Of a stretch of DNA of 64,000 bases, positions 35,443 to 43,736 are shown one piece after another. The notes under the pieces were generated by a model, which did not search any database, had not been told where the DNA came from, and saw only the letters and a list, made by a program, of their open reading frames with translations. The stretch is from contig NZ_JAAFZH010000008.1 in assembly GCF_010435915.1 (NCBI RefSeq), forward strand, positions 1 through 64,000, given 5' to 3'. The DNA comes from Spirosoma terrae. Its GTDB lineage: Bacteria > Bacteroidota > Bacteroidia > Cytophagales > Spirosomataceae. Made by a program: the position numbers and the translations under genes. The stretch's first letter is position 1. Each line of letters begins with the position of its first letter.

Positions 35443-37005
35443 TTACCAACCTGTCATTACGTTTAGCAGCCAGTCGGGTTTGACAAATAATCCGATTATG
35501 GGTATGACAAGCACAAGGGTAAGCAATAAGACCGAGACGGGTAATTCACTCGTATCAATTCGATTCGATTCTGGTGTTGCCCGAAAGAAAAGCAGGAAAG
35601 GAATTTTAAGGTAGTAGACCAGAGAAATCAGCGCATTGAGTAGGCCCAGCACAAAAAGTGCCAGCAACCAATTGTCGCTGGAGTGCTGATAAGCATCAAA
35701 CAAAGCGGAGAATGCCAGTAGTTTGGCCGTAAAGCCAACAGTCGGCGGTAGCCCCGTCAGCGCTAGCATCACCACGGTCAGGGCCACAGCAATAAAAGGG
35801 AATTTGGCCCCTAAACCTGTCAGCCGACTAAGTGTAAATGGGTCAACAGACTCTTCCTGATCAACCCTTCGGATCAGCAAATCAATCAGGAAAAAAGCCG
35901 CCAGGGAGATAAACAGATACGTACTGATATAAAAAAAGACCGCTTCGAAACCCGCCTGATTGAACGCTACTACGCCCACCAGCAGAAAGCCGGCATGCGC
36001 TATGGTAGAGTAAGCCAGGAGTCGCTTCGCATTGGTCTGCCTGAGTGCGGATAGATTACCAATTAGAATCCCGGCCAGAGCCAGAACGGCTAAAGGCGTT
36101 TGCAAAGAGGCCGTACTGGCGCCTAAAATCATATCGGCCGTCGATAGTTCGGCTGGTAGAACCGTCACTAGCCGCATCAGAACCAGGATGGCAGCTGCTT
36201 TAGGCGCAACAGAAAAAAAGGCTGCCACTGGAATAGGAGCCGCTTCGTAAGCATCGGGCGTCCAGATGTGAAAGGGTACGCCAGCAAGTTTGAACAATAA
36301 CCCGGCTAAGGTGAGTAGCATGGCTACAATCACGACGGCGCTGTCCTGATGAGCGAGCTCCATCCCAAAGGCCTCCGTTGTTAAATCGAGCGTACCGGTG
36401 ATCCCGTAGAGCAACGACATTCCGTAGAGCATGATCGCTGAGCTGACAGCACCAAAAAGCAGGTATTTCAGGCCACCTTCAGACGTTTTCCGCTCGGCAG
36501 TAAGCGCCGTTAATAAATACGAGCAGATAGAAACCAGCTCGATGCTGAGGTAAATACTGAGCAGGTTAACGGATATAGTCATCAGAAATAATCCAATGAG
36601 TATAGCCAGCAGCAGAGAATACCATTCTACGGGCAAGCGTTCCGACCGGGCAGAGGACGCAGTAGACGTAACAACGTGATCAGACGTAGTAATCAGCTCG
36701 TACAGGACCACAAAAATACCCGCCAGCGCGATGAGTAGCTGCAGGAAAATGGCCTGATTATCAACGAATAAAAGATGGAGGAACAGGAAGCCTCTTGTTG
36801 ACGATGCAACTGTCCAATACGTAGTGATGCCAAGAGCGAGAATGGTTACAATAGCCAGCCATTTCCGCTTTTGGGCTGACGATGTGGTGCGAGCCAGAAT
36901 AAGTTCAGCGATCAGAAGCGAACAGAAAGCAAATGACAGCCAAAGTATGGGGCCAAATCCGCCGAGGCTACTTAGTAGGTCATTAAGTTGATCAATGAGA
37001 GGCAA
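35443..37005 (-). CDS. nuoN: NADH-quinone oxidoreductase subunit N
   Basis: A 520-residue polytopic membrane protein of the Mrp-antiporter-like complex I subunits, about 14 helices. It carries the conserved charged residues expected for a proton channel: ISIELVSICSYLLTAL (Glu in TM5), KYLLFGAVSSAIMLYG (Lys), KLAGVPFHIWTPDAYEAAP (Lys and His), and RLLAYSTIAHAGFLLVG. It is the membrane subunit usually encoded last in the nuo operon, but the gene upstream on the same strand is TerC, not nuoM, so nuoN stands apart here. A hairpin at 37031-37075 isolates it from the TerC gene. Confidence 0.94.
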   Translation of the reverse strand: MPLIDQLNDLLSSLGGFGPILWLSFAFCSLLIAELILARTTSSAQKRKWLAIVTILALGITTYWTVASSTRGFLFLHLLFVDNQAIFLQLLIALAGIFVVLYELITTSDHVVTSTASSARSERLPVEWYSLLLAILIGLFLMTISVNLLSIYLSIELVSICSYLLTALTAERKTSEGGLKYLLFGAVSSAIMLYGMSLLYGITGTLDLTTEAFGMELAHQDSAVVIVAMLLTLAGLLFKLAGVPFHIWTPDAYEAAPIPVAAFFSVAPKAAAILVLMRLVTVLPAELSTADMILGASTASLQTPLAVLALAGILIGNLSALRQTNAKRLLAYSTIAHAGFLLVGVVAFNQAGFEAVFFYISTYLFISLAAFFLIDLLIRRVDQEESVDPFTLSRLTGLGAKFPFIAVALTVVMLALTGLPPTVGFTAKLLAFSALFDAYQHSSDNWLLALFVLGLLNALISLVYYLKIPFLLFFRATPESNRIDTSELPVSVLLLTLVLVIPIIGLFVKPDWLLNVMTGW

Positions 37006-37030
37006 ATCGGTAATGAGTAACTGGTGAGTA

Positions 37031-37075
37031 GTTTCAGGTAGCTGATCGGTGATCCGTTGGGCAACTACCTGAAAC
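37031..37075 (-). terminator. Hairpin after the TerC gene
   Basis: GTTTCAGGTAG (37031-37041) pairs perfectly with 37065-37075. It begins 7 bases past the TerC stop codon on the minus strand and should reduce read-through into nuoN. Confidence 0.55.
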
Positions 37076-37081
37076 GTTGGA

Positions 37082-37897
37082 TTAAATCATACCGTCGCGG
37101 TGGGCTTCTTCCTCATAGCCATGAAGCTGGATCGGAGCCTGTTTTTTCCGCAACCGAATATTGAGGAATTCGACCAGCAGCGAGAACGCAATGGCGAAGT
37201 AAAGATAGCCTTTCGGTACGCTACCAATTTCCTGATCGAAAATAACGACTTCCGATAAGTGGGCACCTTCTGCCACCAGCATAAAACCAATCATGATCAG
37301 GAATGCCAGCCCCAGCATCTGAATGGTTGGGTGCTCGTTAACGAATTTGCCAACGGGACCCGCGAAAAACATCATGATCAAAATAGACAGAATAACTGAT
37401 ATCATCATGATGGTGACGTTCTGGGTCAGGCCAATAGCCGTCAGAATTGAGTCGATCGAAAAGACAATATTGGTGATGGCAATCTGCGTAACAACGCTGG
37501 CAATGGTTGCTTTTCCCTTAGTACTGCCTCCTTCTACGTCGTCATGATCACTTCCTTCCAGTTTGTGGTGAATTTCGGAGGTCGCTTTATAGAGCAGGAA
37601 TAGGCCACCACCAAACAAAATCAGGCTTTGACCCGTAAAGGCAGCTTTAAACCAGCCCGCATCAACGTGGGTGAATGGCTTGCTCAGTGAAATAACAAAC
37701 GAAATACCAAGCAGCAGCAGCAGCCGGAATGCCATGGCTAGCGCTAACCCGATGTTACGTGCTTTAGGCTGATCGCCAGGGGCTAATTTGTTAGCAGCAA
37801 TGGAAATGAAAATGATGTTGTCGATACCCAGGACAATTTCCAGAAATGTCAGGGTCAGCAAGCTTACAATGGATGCAGCAGAGAAGAGATCGCTCAT
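37082..37897 (-). CDS. TerC-family integral membrane protein
   Basis: A 271-residue membrane protein with about seven helices, including the family's two acidic signatures LEIVLGIDNIIFISI (first helix) and NIVFSIDSILTAIG (fifth helix). TerC/Alx proteins are linked to metal (Mn2+) homeostasis and, in Alx, alkaline stress; which applies here cannot be told. The start MSDLFSAASIVSLLTLTF is immediate to a perfect TTTG-N19-TACATTTG promoter, leaving almost no leader. Confidence 0.92.
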   Translation of the reverse strand: MSDLFSAASIVSLLTLTFLEIVLGIDNIIFISIAANKLAPGDQPKARNIGLALAMAFRLLLLLGISFVISLSKPFTHVDAGWFKAAFTGQSLILFGGGLFLLYKATSEIHHKLEGSDHDDVEGGSTKGKATIASVVTQIAITNIVFSIDSILTAIGLTQNVTIMMISVILSILIMMFFAGPVGKFVNEHPTIQMLGLAFLIMIGFMLVAEGAHLSEVVIFDQEIGSVPKGYLYFAIAFSLLVEFLNIRLRKKQAPIQLHGYEEEAHRDGMI

Positions 37898-37904
37898 GGT
37901 TGAA

Positions 37905-37935
37905 CAAATGTACGGCTCAAAAATATTGGCTCAAA
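37905..37935 (-). promoter_or_regulatory. Consensus Bacteroidota promoter of the TerC gene
   Basis: On the minus strand TTTG (37932-37935) is followed after exactly 19 bases by TACATTTG (37905-37912), a full match to TTTG / TAnnTTTG. Only 7 bases separate it from the ATG at 37897, so the transcript should start at or within a base or two of the start codon: a likely leaderless mRNA. Confidence 0.65.
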
Positions 37936-38007
37936 CTCTGCTCTGCAACAACTTGTTTGATAAAAAAGCCTTTAAGCGGACGAAAGGTGATTTAATTGAC
38001 TAGTCGG

Positions 38008-38053
38008 TCCAGAAGCCGTACTACGTAGTTATCGTACTGTACGGACTTCTGGA
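38008..38053 (-). terminator. Hairpin ending the type VI secretion operon
   Basis: TCCAGAAG (38008-38015) pairs with 38046-38053, extended inward with a one-base offset by CGTAC/GTACG. It lies 7 bases beyond the stop codon of the last operon gene, just upstream of the TerC promoter. Confidence 0.5.
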
Positions 38054-38060
38054 GAAACCC

Positions 38061-39596
38061 TTATTTATATTGTAGCTCAATCAGTAAGGGAACAATGTTG
38101 CCCGTTACCTCTGGCTTTACCTCAAAAGCAATCTGATCAGGATTGTACTTGATTTGCTCCTGTTTCACAAGCTGATCGCCCAGCACTTCGGTCAAACGCT
38201 TGTCTAAAGGGCCTTTCTTTCGATCAAGTGTTTTAATGAAGCCTTCCATGTTGAGTGGACGTTTGGAGAATAGTATCAACAAATAATCATACTTGTTTCC
38301 TTTATGTTTTTCCATCACGATGGAACTGTTTTCTGATGGGTAGGCGATTGTTGTATTAGGGCCTAGTAACGGGCTGATCAATTCGTCGGCGGGAAATAGC
38401 TTCTCTATTTCACCATCTTTATGGGTTGTGAGTGCATATACATACGCATTTTCGGAATTGTTCAGGAAAAACTTAAATCGGGTGCCTGATTCGTAGGGCT
38501 TTACGACCCGATACGCTTTAATGTCCGTAGGGGCCGATTCGTCGGCAACTACTTTTAGATCGCGTGATGCCTGACGAGTTACCTCCATGGCTGAACCATC
38601 GTTAAGTTTAAGTTCAGCGGAACCCCGGCGCTGACCATCAGTCAACCGAATGTCTGCTCCTTTATTTCCTTTGTTAGAGCTGGTCAGAATTACTGTGCCG
38701 GGGCGGTTTCCTGGCTCAGACTCGGCGCTATAGACCTGAAAGGCATTGAGAACAAATTTTCCGAAATAACTGTACGGAATCCAACAGAACCCTTTTTCGC
38801 CCCAGCCAGTATTCCAGCTATTGACAATTCGGAAGGCCCCACCGTGTTGTTTGTCATCATAACCAATAACGCATATCGCCTGATTGTATAGAATATCGTC
38901 GGCTTTTTCATTGGGAGCAGGTTCCCATACGGTGCGGGCTTCTTCGAAGGAGAGGGGAGCGCCGATACCGGCTACAACCGGGTTACCTTCTGCCAGCGCT
39001 TTCTTTACAGTCAGTACTTTTTGGGCAGCATCGGTTTGTTCTGTAAATAATTGCTGATAATCGCCAATTCGGAACTGGGTGGCTTCTTTGGAGGCTGCTG
39101 GTGGAATGGCCTGATTACAAAGTGGGTAGCTTAAGGTTCGTAAGCGCGGAGCTCCGTCTAATTTTAAAATGTCCAGTGCTTCTTCAATAGTGCCCCCCCC
39201 CTTACAATTCACATCTTTGGGGTCCCGGATTTTATCATAAACAAACGTCGGTGAAAACCGGGCCTCGTCGAGCTGGTTTCTCTGCGTAATATTCTTTTCT
39301 TTCCCCTCCATAATTGTCCGGAGGTAATAGGCTGTGGCGAAGGCAACCGACGTAGCCTGCTGCCCCTGGTCGCCCACACTCGGACAGAATTTTTCGTAGG
39401 AAATTTCGGCGGGCAGATTGGCAAAGCTACGGGTTGCCAAAGGTGCTTTGGTCTTCACCGTGAGTGATCGGGTTCGGTTGAGTTTTAGTCCGTCCGCATA
39501 TTTTCGTTTATCCTGAGCGTGAGCAACCAGAATCGTTAGCCCAGTGGTTAGCAGCGCTGTAATTCCAAAGCGTATGAATAGGGTAGCTGGTTTCAT
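38061..39596 (-). CDS. Exported papain-fold protein with lost catalytic residues, DUF4384-like C-terminus
   Basis: Last gene of the secretion operon. From ATG 39596 (MKPATLFIRFG) the protein has 511 residues, a signal peptide, a C1 (papain) fold and a C-terminal domain resembling DUF4384 (about 340-510; FFLNNSENAYVYAL and then HKDGEIEKLFPADE). Numbering from the upstream ATG at 39629, the papain active-site loop reads DQGQQATSVAF: the oxyanion Gln is kept (Q88) but the catalytic Cys is S94. The His position (xHAxxxxGYDD in relatives) is Q250 in NQAICVIGYDD, while the Asn of the triad is kept (N270, VNSW). So the fold is preserved without the Cys-His dyad: a pseudo-peptidase, probably binding rather than cutting. 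A Ser-nucleophile enzyme is possible but lacks a base. Confidence 0.85.
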   Translation of the reverse strand: MKPATLFIRFGITALLTTGLTILVAHAQDKRKYADGLKLNRTRSLTVKTKAPLATRSFANLPAEISYEKFCPSVGDQGQQATSVAFATAYYLRTIMEGKEKNITQRNQLDEARFSPTFVYDKIRDPKDVNCKGGGTIEEALDILKLDGAPRLRTLSYPLCNQAIPPAASKEATQFRIGDYQQLFTEQTDAAQKVLTVKKALAEGNPVVAGIGAPLSFEEARTVWEPAPNEKADDILYNQAICVIGYDDKQHGGAFRIVNSWNTGWGEKGFCWIPYSYFGKFVLNAFQVYSAESEPGNRPGTVILTSSNKGNKGADIRLTDGQRRGSAELKLNDGSAMEVTRQASRDLKVVADESAPTDIKAYRVVKPYESGTRFKFFLNNSENAYVYALTTHKDGEIEKLFPADELISPLLGPNTTIAYPSENSSIVMEKHKGNKYDYLLILFSKRPLNMEGFIKTLDRKKGPLDKRLTEVLGDQLVKQEQIKYNPDQIAFEVKPEVTGNIVPLLIELQYK

Positions 39597-39690
39597 AACA
39601 GTCATACAGTAAGTTGCCTGGACGGCCACATCCAGGTGGTTGATACGTTATTTAACCTGAATAGGGCCGTATTCAGGGGGTATACTTATT

Positions 39691-40650
39691 TTATTCTTTC
39701 TCTAATTCAATCTTGATCGGCTTTTTCAGCTGGACTGAGATCGCGCTGTTTCCGGTCGCTCCAATATCGAGGCCAGTCGTACTGCCATTGATCGTTACCG
39801 TCATCAGGCCATCTGCAATCGTAAACGTATCGGGCGTAGTGGTTTTGTCGACGTAATTAATTCGCCAGGGAGTACGTTCCGGCACCGATATACCCACAAT
39901 TTTGTAGCCGGGTGGCGCTGTATAGAGTTCTTTGCGTTCAGTTACCTTGGCCAGTGTACCCGCATCGGGTCCACCGGTTTCGAAATAGATGGCTAGGGCT
40001 ACCTGATGCTCGCGAACAATCATAAACTGAACAGATGCATTGATTTCTGGCTGATTCTTCCCAAACTCGCCCGTTCCCGAAATGAGCAGTGGCTTAAACG
40101 GACCGTATTGTCCCGGACTGATCATTGGACCAGTTGGTGCCGCAGGAGCGGGTTTGGCCCCACCAGCTTTAGGGGCAGCGGCTACCGCTTTGATGGCGTC
40201 GCCAGCCGATGCCAAATCGGCGAGCAGTTTTGCTTTGCGTGCTTCCAACTGAATTTTTTGCGAATTCAGGAGTTGGAGACCTTCATCTCCGGCTTTCCGG
40301 GCGTTTTCATATTCACCGGCCAGTTGTCGGTAACTATTGGTGGTTGCCATAAACAACGGCTTAGGAAACTGCTGATCGAGCACACTTGTATTCGCATAAA
40401 AATTACGTAGCCAATTGTCGGTCAGGGGGGCTCCCTGCTCAACGGAGGTCAGCATCTTGTCCGTGCCGCTGAGCTGTTTCCGATAGGTCATCATTTCCTG
40501 TACAGTCTGATTCTGTTGTACGTTCGTCAACTGGGGGATCAACGACAGCGATAGCCACCAACAAACAGCGACTACCAGCAATAATGAGGTATAGAGGGCT
40601 AAAAACTGGCCCCAGCGTTTACTACGTTCCGGTTGATTTAGTGGTTTCAT
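39691..40650 (-). CDS. Type VI secretion membrane-complex subunit, TssO/TssP-like
   Basis: A 319-residue inner-membrane-anchored protein: basic N-terminus (LNQPERSKRWGQF), one transmembrane helix (about 16-36), a periplasmic coiled-coil-like region (about 40-150), a Pro/Ala-rich linker and a C-terminal beta-rich domain (about 180-319). The N-terminal arrangement (LNxxER...F, helix, charged coil) resembles TssO of the Bacteroidota-type secretion systems, but it is longer than the usual TssO and could be TssP. These proteins replace the TssJLM membrane complex of other type VI systems. Position between the pseudo-peptidase and the second small membrane protein, all on the minus strand. Confidence 0.65.
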   Translation of the reverse strand: MKPLNQPERSKRWGQFLALYTSLLLVVAVCWWLSLSLIPQLTNVQQNQTVQEMMTYRKQLSGTDKMLTSVEQGAPLTDNWLRNFYANTSVLDQQFPKPLFMATTNSYRQLAGEYENARKAGDEGLQLLNSQKIQLEARKAKLLADLASAGDAIKAVAAAPKAGGAKPAPAAPTGPMISPGQYGPFKPLLISGTGEFGKNQPEINASVQFMIVREHQVALAIYFETGGPDAGTLAKVTERKELYTAPPGYKIVGISVPERTPWRINYVDKTTTPDTFTIADGLMTVTINGSTTGLDIGATGNSAISVQLKKPIKIELEKE

Positions 40651-40726
40651 AGAGTACTATCACCGGATGACCGGTGGGCTACTAATATTAGATCTCCGTA
40701 TGTTACGTATTGGGTTAACCGAATGC

Positions 40727-41227
40727 TTAGTTTTGAGAGGCTTTGAGCGCTCGCATACTTTCCAGACTCGATTGTTTCAGCATTAATTGAGTTTCCAGGC
40801 TCTGGATTTCTGTTTTTAGGGTGGCAACCTGATCGATCAATTGCTCTTTGGTTTCAGCTTTACTCTGTCGGTCGGTTGCCTGAATGGCAACTATGCCGAG
40901 CAACTTGTTATAATTCCGCCCCGTCATTTGCGACAATGAGCGAAAAACGGAATCTGCTTTATAGCCGGTTTCCATACGTCCAATGGCTTCTTCCTGCTTA
41001 AACCGCAGACTCGAAAACTCGCTGGCCTGTTCGCTTGGATCGGTTTTCTTGAGTTTTATGTGTAAGCTGTCAGCCTGCCGAACGTCGCTCAGAAACAGGT
41101 CTTCCTGCTCAACCGATGTTCCTCTTCCATCGGTCGAACGTTGGCCAGCCAGGATGTAAAATAGACCGCCAATAGCTCCCGCAAACACTAGCGATACGAG
41201 TAAGAATTTGATAAACGATGCATTCAT
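40727..41227 (-). CDS. Type VI secretion membrane-complex subunit, TssO/TssP-like (short)
   Basis: From ATG 41227 (MNASFIKFLLVSLVFAG) the protein has 166 residues with one N-terminal membrane helix (about 4-26) and a periplasmic, highly charged helical region that ends in a coiled coil (EIQSLETQLMLKQSSLESM). A start at 41293 would add 22 residues without hydrophobic pattern and is disfavoured. Size and topology match the small bitopic subunits TssO/TssP of subtype iii systems; I cannot tell which. It follows the PAAR gene after a 55-base gap. Confidence 0.62.
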   Translation of the reverse strand: MNASFIKFLLVSLVFAGAIGGLFYILAGQRSTDGRGTSVEQEDLFLSDVRQADSLHIKLKKTDPSEQASEFSSLRFKQEEAIGRMETGYKADSVFRSLSQMTGRNYNKLLGIVAIQATDRQSKAETKEQLIDQVATLKTEIQSLETQLMLKQSSLESMRALKASQN

Positions 41228-41282
41228 AATAGTCAGTTCTATTGGCTCCTGACACGTATCGCCGGTCAGGATGTGTAAGCAA

Positions 41283-41585
41283 TTATCCTCCAATCAACAC
41301 AGTAGGGCAGCCTAATGTAATGGTGCCGCCATGTACTGTCGTGTCGCCCATGCGGGCCGCTGGTTTTCCGCCGATCAGAACGGTCATGGAGCCCAGAATA
41401 ATACTGTCTGGTGGCCCCACACACGTGCACATATCGCCCATACAGGCAGCGGGCTGGCCGCCAATCAGGACGGTTACTGTGCCGGGTGGTAAAATGGGGC
41501 CACCAACGTGCGGAACGGGCGGAAGCCCCGGTGTTACCATCGGACAAACATGCATATCGCCTACTCGGGCAGCTGGTTTTCCCAT
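41283..41585 (-). CDS. PAAR-repeat spike-tip protein
   Basis: A 100-residue protein made of PAAR repeats: MGKPAARVGDMHVCP, GQPAACMGDMCTC and GKPAARMGDTTVHG, with His and Cys residues (H12, C14, and later Cys-His) suited to bind the zinc ion at the tip. PAAR proteins sharpen the VgrG spike and can carry effectors; here there is no C-terminal extension, so any cargo is attached non-covalently. It begins 14 bases after the end of tssK on the coding strand. The length is typical of bare PAAR proteins. Confidence 0.92.
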   Translation of the reverse strand: MGKPAARVGDMHVCPMVTPGLPPVPHVGGPILPPGTVTVLIGGQPAACMGDMCTCVGPPDSIILGSMTVLIGGKPAARMGDTTVHGGTITLGCPTVLIGG

Positions 41586-41599
41586 TGTTGTTTAGTGGT

Positions 41600-42739
41600 T
41601 TATCGTCCCCAGAAACTACTTTTATTTCCGTTCTTGGCTGGCGCATCCTGCCGATCCACGAAGAATTCATCCTTGTCTTTCTCCACGTAATTCAACTGGC
41701 TTAGTTTGCCATACAAAGCGATGACTACGTCGCAGAGCCGGATAATAGCGGCCATCACCGGCTGGCAATCGGCATGAGCATATTCCATATCCAGCACTTC
41801 CTGCATGGCCGATTCGAATTGCACGGGACTGATGCCGCACCAGTTCTTGAAATAATTGAACATCGCTTCTTTCTCCCGGTCGGGCGTACTACGTATCATG
41901 AGGGTCATGGCGCGGGCAAAACGCATCCCAAACTCAGCAATAAAGACCGGCGACTCATATGGGCCTCGTAATTGAAACGCATCGAGATTGTCGGCGATGG
42001 TACGTATCGTCGATTCGGCCAGATAGCCAATTGTCGTAGCCAGTAAGTTGGGTTGACCGGAGCGGGCATTGGTACGTACCCGCACGATAATAGACGTAGC
42101 GAATCCGGCAATCTCGCCCATCCGGCTGCCAATAGTCAGGTACTGCTGTTGCATCTGGGGCAGCACCCCCACCATGCGGCAGGGTGGAATATAGTCGGTC
42201 GAGAGGCTAAACACGCCATTGGTGAGTGTTAGCCGGCCAACGGGCATATGGTAAGCCGCCGACAGCGAATTAGCCAGGGCTGACTGCGGCACGGCTCCCA
42301 ACCGATAGCCCGGCGTCGTATACGGATAACGTAGCGGAACCTCCTCCGGGTCAGGTTGGCCAAACGGCTGTGGATCAAACGGATTGACTTCAACGACGGC
42401 ATAGCCCGACGATTGCCCGAGACGTACCCATTCGTCACGAGCGGCCGTCAGGGCCAGACGTAACGGCGGCTGAGCAGAATCGATTTCTATTCGGGCTCCT
42501 CCCGGTGTAACTGCCCGGCAAACGCTGAGTACCATTTCGTTGCCATCGCAACTGATGGCTAATGGACTGTCTTTGCCGGGGGCGGGTGGTAGCAGACCAT
42601 AATTCAATGGGCTTAATACCATACCACCCGAATCGCGGATTGCCTCCCGGAACGCGTTGTCGTTTCCCAGCAGGTGCGATCGGGTTATTTTCATACCGTC
42701 GGCCCAGTTGACGGGCCAGTGTGTTATCTCAGGTAACAT
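41600..42739 (-). CDS. tssK: Type VI baseplate subunit TssK
   Basis: A 379-residue homologue of TssK, the receptor-binding-protein-like subunit that links the baseplate to the membrane complex. Diagnostic features are the start ITHWPVNWADGMKITRSHLL (TssK proteins open with P-x-x-W-x-x-G-M-x-x-x-x-x-H/F), the tract LSVCRAVTPGGARIEI of the shoulder domain, and a helical middle and C-terminal head. TssK is also found with Bacteroidota membrane proteins such as TssN. It sits between tssN and the PAAR gene, with a 76-base gap to tssN. Confidence 0.85.
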   Translation of the reverse strand: MLPEITHWPVNWADGMKITRSHLLGNDNAFREAIRDSGGMVLSPLNYGLLPPAPGKDSPLAISCDGNEMVLSVCRAVTPGGARIEIDSAQPPLRLALTAARDEWVRLGQSSGYAVVEVNPFDPQPFGQPDPEEVPLRYPYTTPGYRLGAVPQSALANSLSAAYHMPVGRLTLTNGVFSLSTDYIPPCRMVGVLPQMQQQYLTIGSRMGEIAGFATSIIVRVRTNARSGQPNLLATTIGYLAESTIRTIADNLDAFQLRGPYESPVFIAEFGMRFARAMTLMIRSTPDREKEAMFNYFKNWCGISPVQFESAMQEVLDMEYAHADCQPVMAAIIRLCDVVIALYGKLSQLNYVEKDKDEFFVDRQDAPAKNGNKSSFWGR

Positions 42740-42815
42740 AGATTGGGCTTTTGGTCTTCAGGAAAATGGACCGGCAGACTTGACTGACCGGTTCGTTTCC
42801 CTGTTTCTATTATGA

Positions 42816-43664
42816 TTATTCCGTGCTAATGAAACTGCGTGCAATAATGATGTCGTTGGCTTTTACGCCATTGCGGGTCAGCGTGAGCGCGGGGTCCAGA
42901 AACTGCTTGGAAAGGCCGCCCAGCGACTCTTTGTAGAATACCCAGCCTAGTAAACTACCCTCATGATTTTCTTCGTAATACATGATCGGCTGTTCGGGGT
43001 TTTCCTCCGAATTGTGCGAATAAATCATGTAGTGAAACAGGTCGTGCAGCGTTCTGTCAATGGGAGCTTTAACGGTATACGTAGCCAGTTCGGCAGCATC
43101 AGGCGCTTTGGAAACACGAAAGTTTAAACGTACCGTATCGTTGAGTTCGATAAGCGGAACCGCCCGATCTATTGGGTAAAACCATTTTCGGTAAATCTTG
43201 GGAGGAATGGCAATCCAGGCTTCATACGCATATAAAAACAGCAATGGAATCAGAAAAGGGAGCAGTCCCGATACTAGCGCGGGCAGGAATCGATCCGAAC
43301 GCTGCAGTCCTTGAAAAAGACCCGTAAAGGCCGCTGCGATGAAAAAGATGGTGGCGCCTGCGAACAATAATTCAGACCAGAAGCCGCCGTCTGCCTGGAA
43401 GGTAAATAAACGTCGTGATGCCATGACGTGTACGATCCCAAGTATCAAGGCAAGCCCCTCAAGCCAATAAAAAACCGCTACAAGCGACTCTGAGCGAGCA
43501 AAAACGGCTCCTAAAGCAGCGGCTATGGCAATCGATCCAACGAAATACGTGAAGAGTTTTTTAGAGAAAACCGCTGCCGCCGAATGGCGTACGATCAGGC
43601 CGACAAGGCATAAAATAGCCATGACGACGTAGAGGGCAACGGTAATGATACTATCGGTTCCCAT
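42816..43664 (-). CDS. tssN: Type VI secretion membrane protein TssN
   Basis: A 282-residue protein with about six N-terminal transmembrane helices (residues about 5-170) and a cytoplasmic C-terminal domain (about 175-282; IYRKWFYPIDRAVPLIEL and on). TssN is one of the membrane proteins specific to Bacteroidota subtype iii systems, where it replaces TssL/TssM in linking baseplate and envelope. The identification comes from topology, the WFYP...P segment and place next to tssG and tssK. No other multi-helix gene is present in the operon. Confidence 0.8.
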   Translation of the reverse strand: MGTDSIITVALYVVMAILCLVGLIVRHSAAAVFSKKLFTYFVGSIAIAAALGAVFARSESLVAVFYWLEGLALILGIVHVMASRRLFTFQADGGFWSELLFAGATIFFIAAAFTGLFQGLQRSDRFLPALVSGLLPFLIPLLFLYAYEAWIAIPPKIYRKWFYPIDRAVPLIELNDTVRLNFRVSKAPDAAELATYTVKAPIDRTLHDLFHYMIYSHNSEENPEQPIMYYEENHEGSLLGWVFYKESLGGLSKQFLDPALTLTRNGVKANDIIIARSFISTE

Positions 43665-43736
43665 GTGGTTAGCTCGGTTTATAGTTTAGTCGTTGCAGGT
43701 TATTGGTTTACAAACACTGTTTGACTAAACGGTTAA

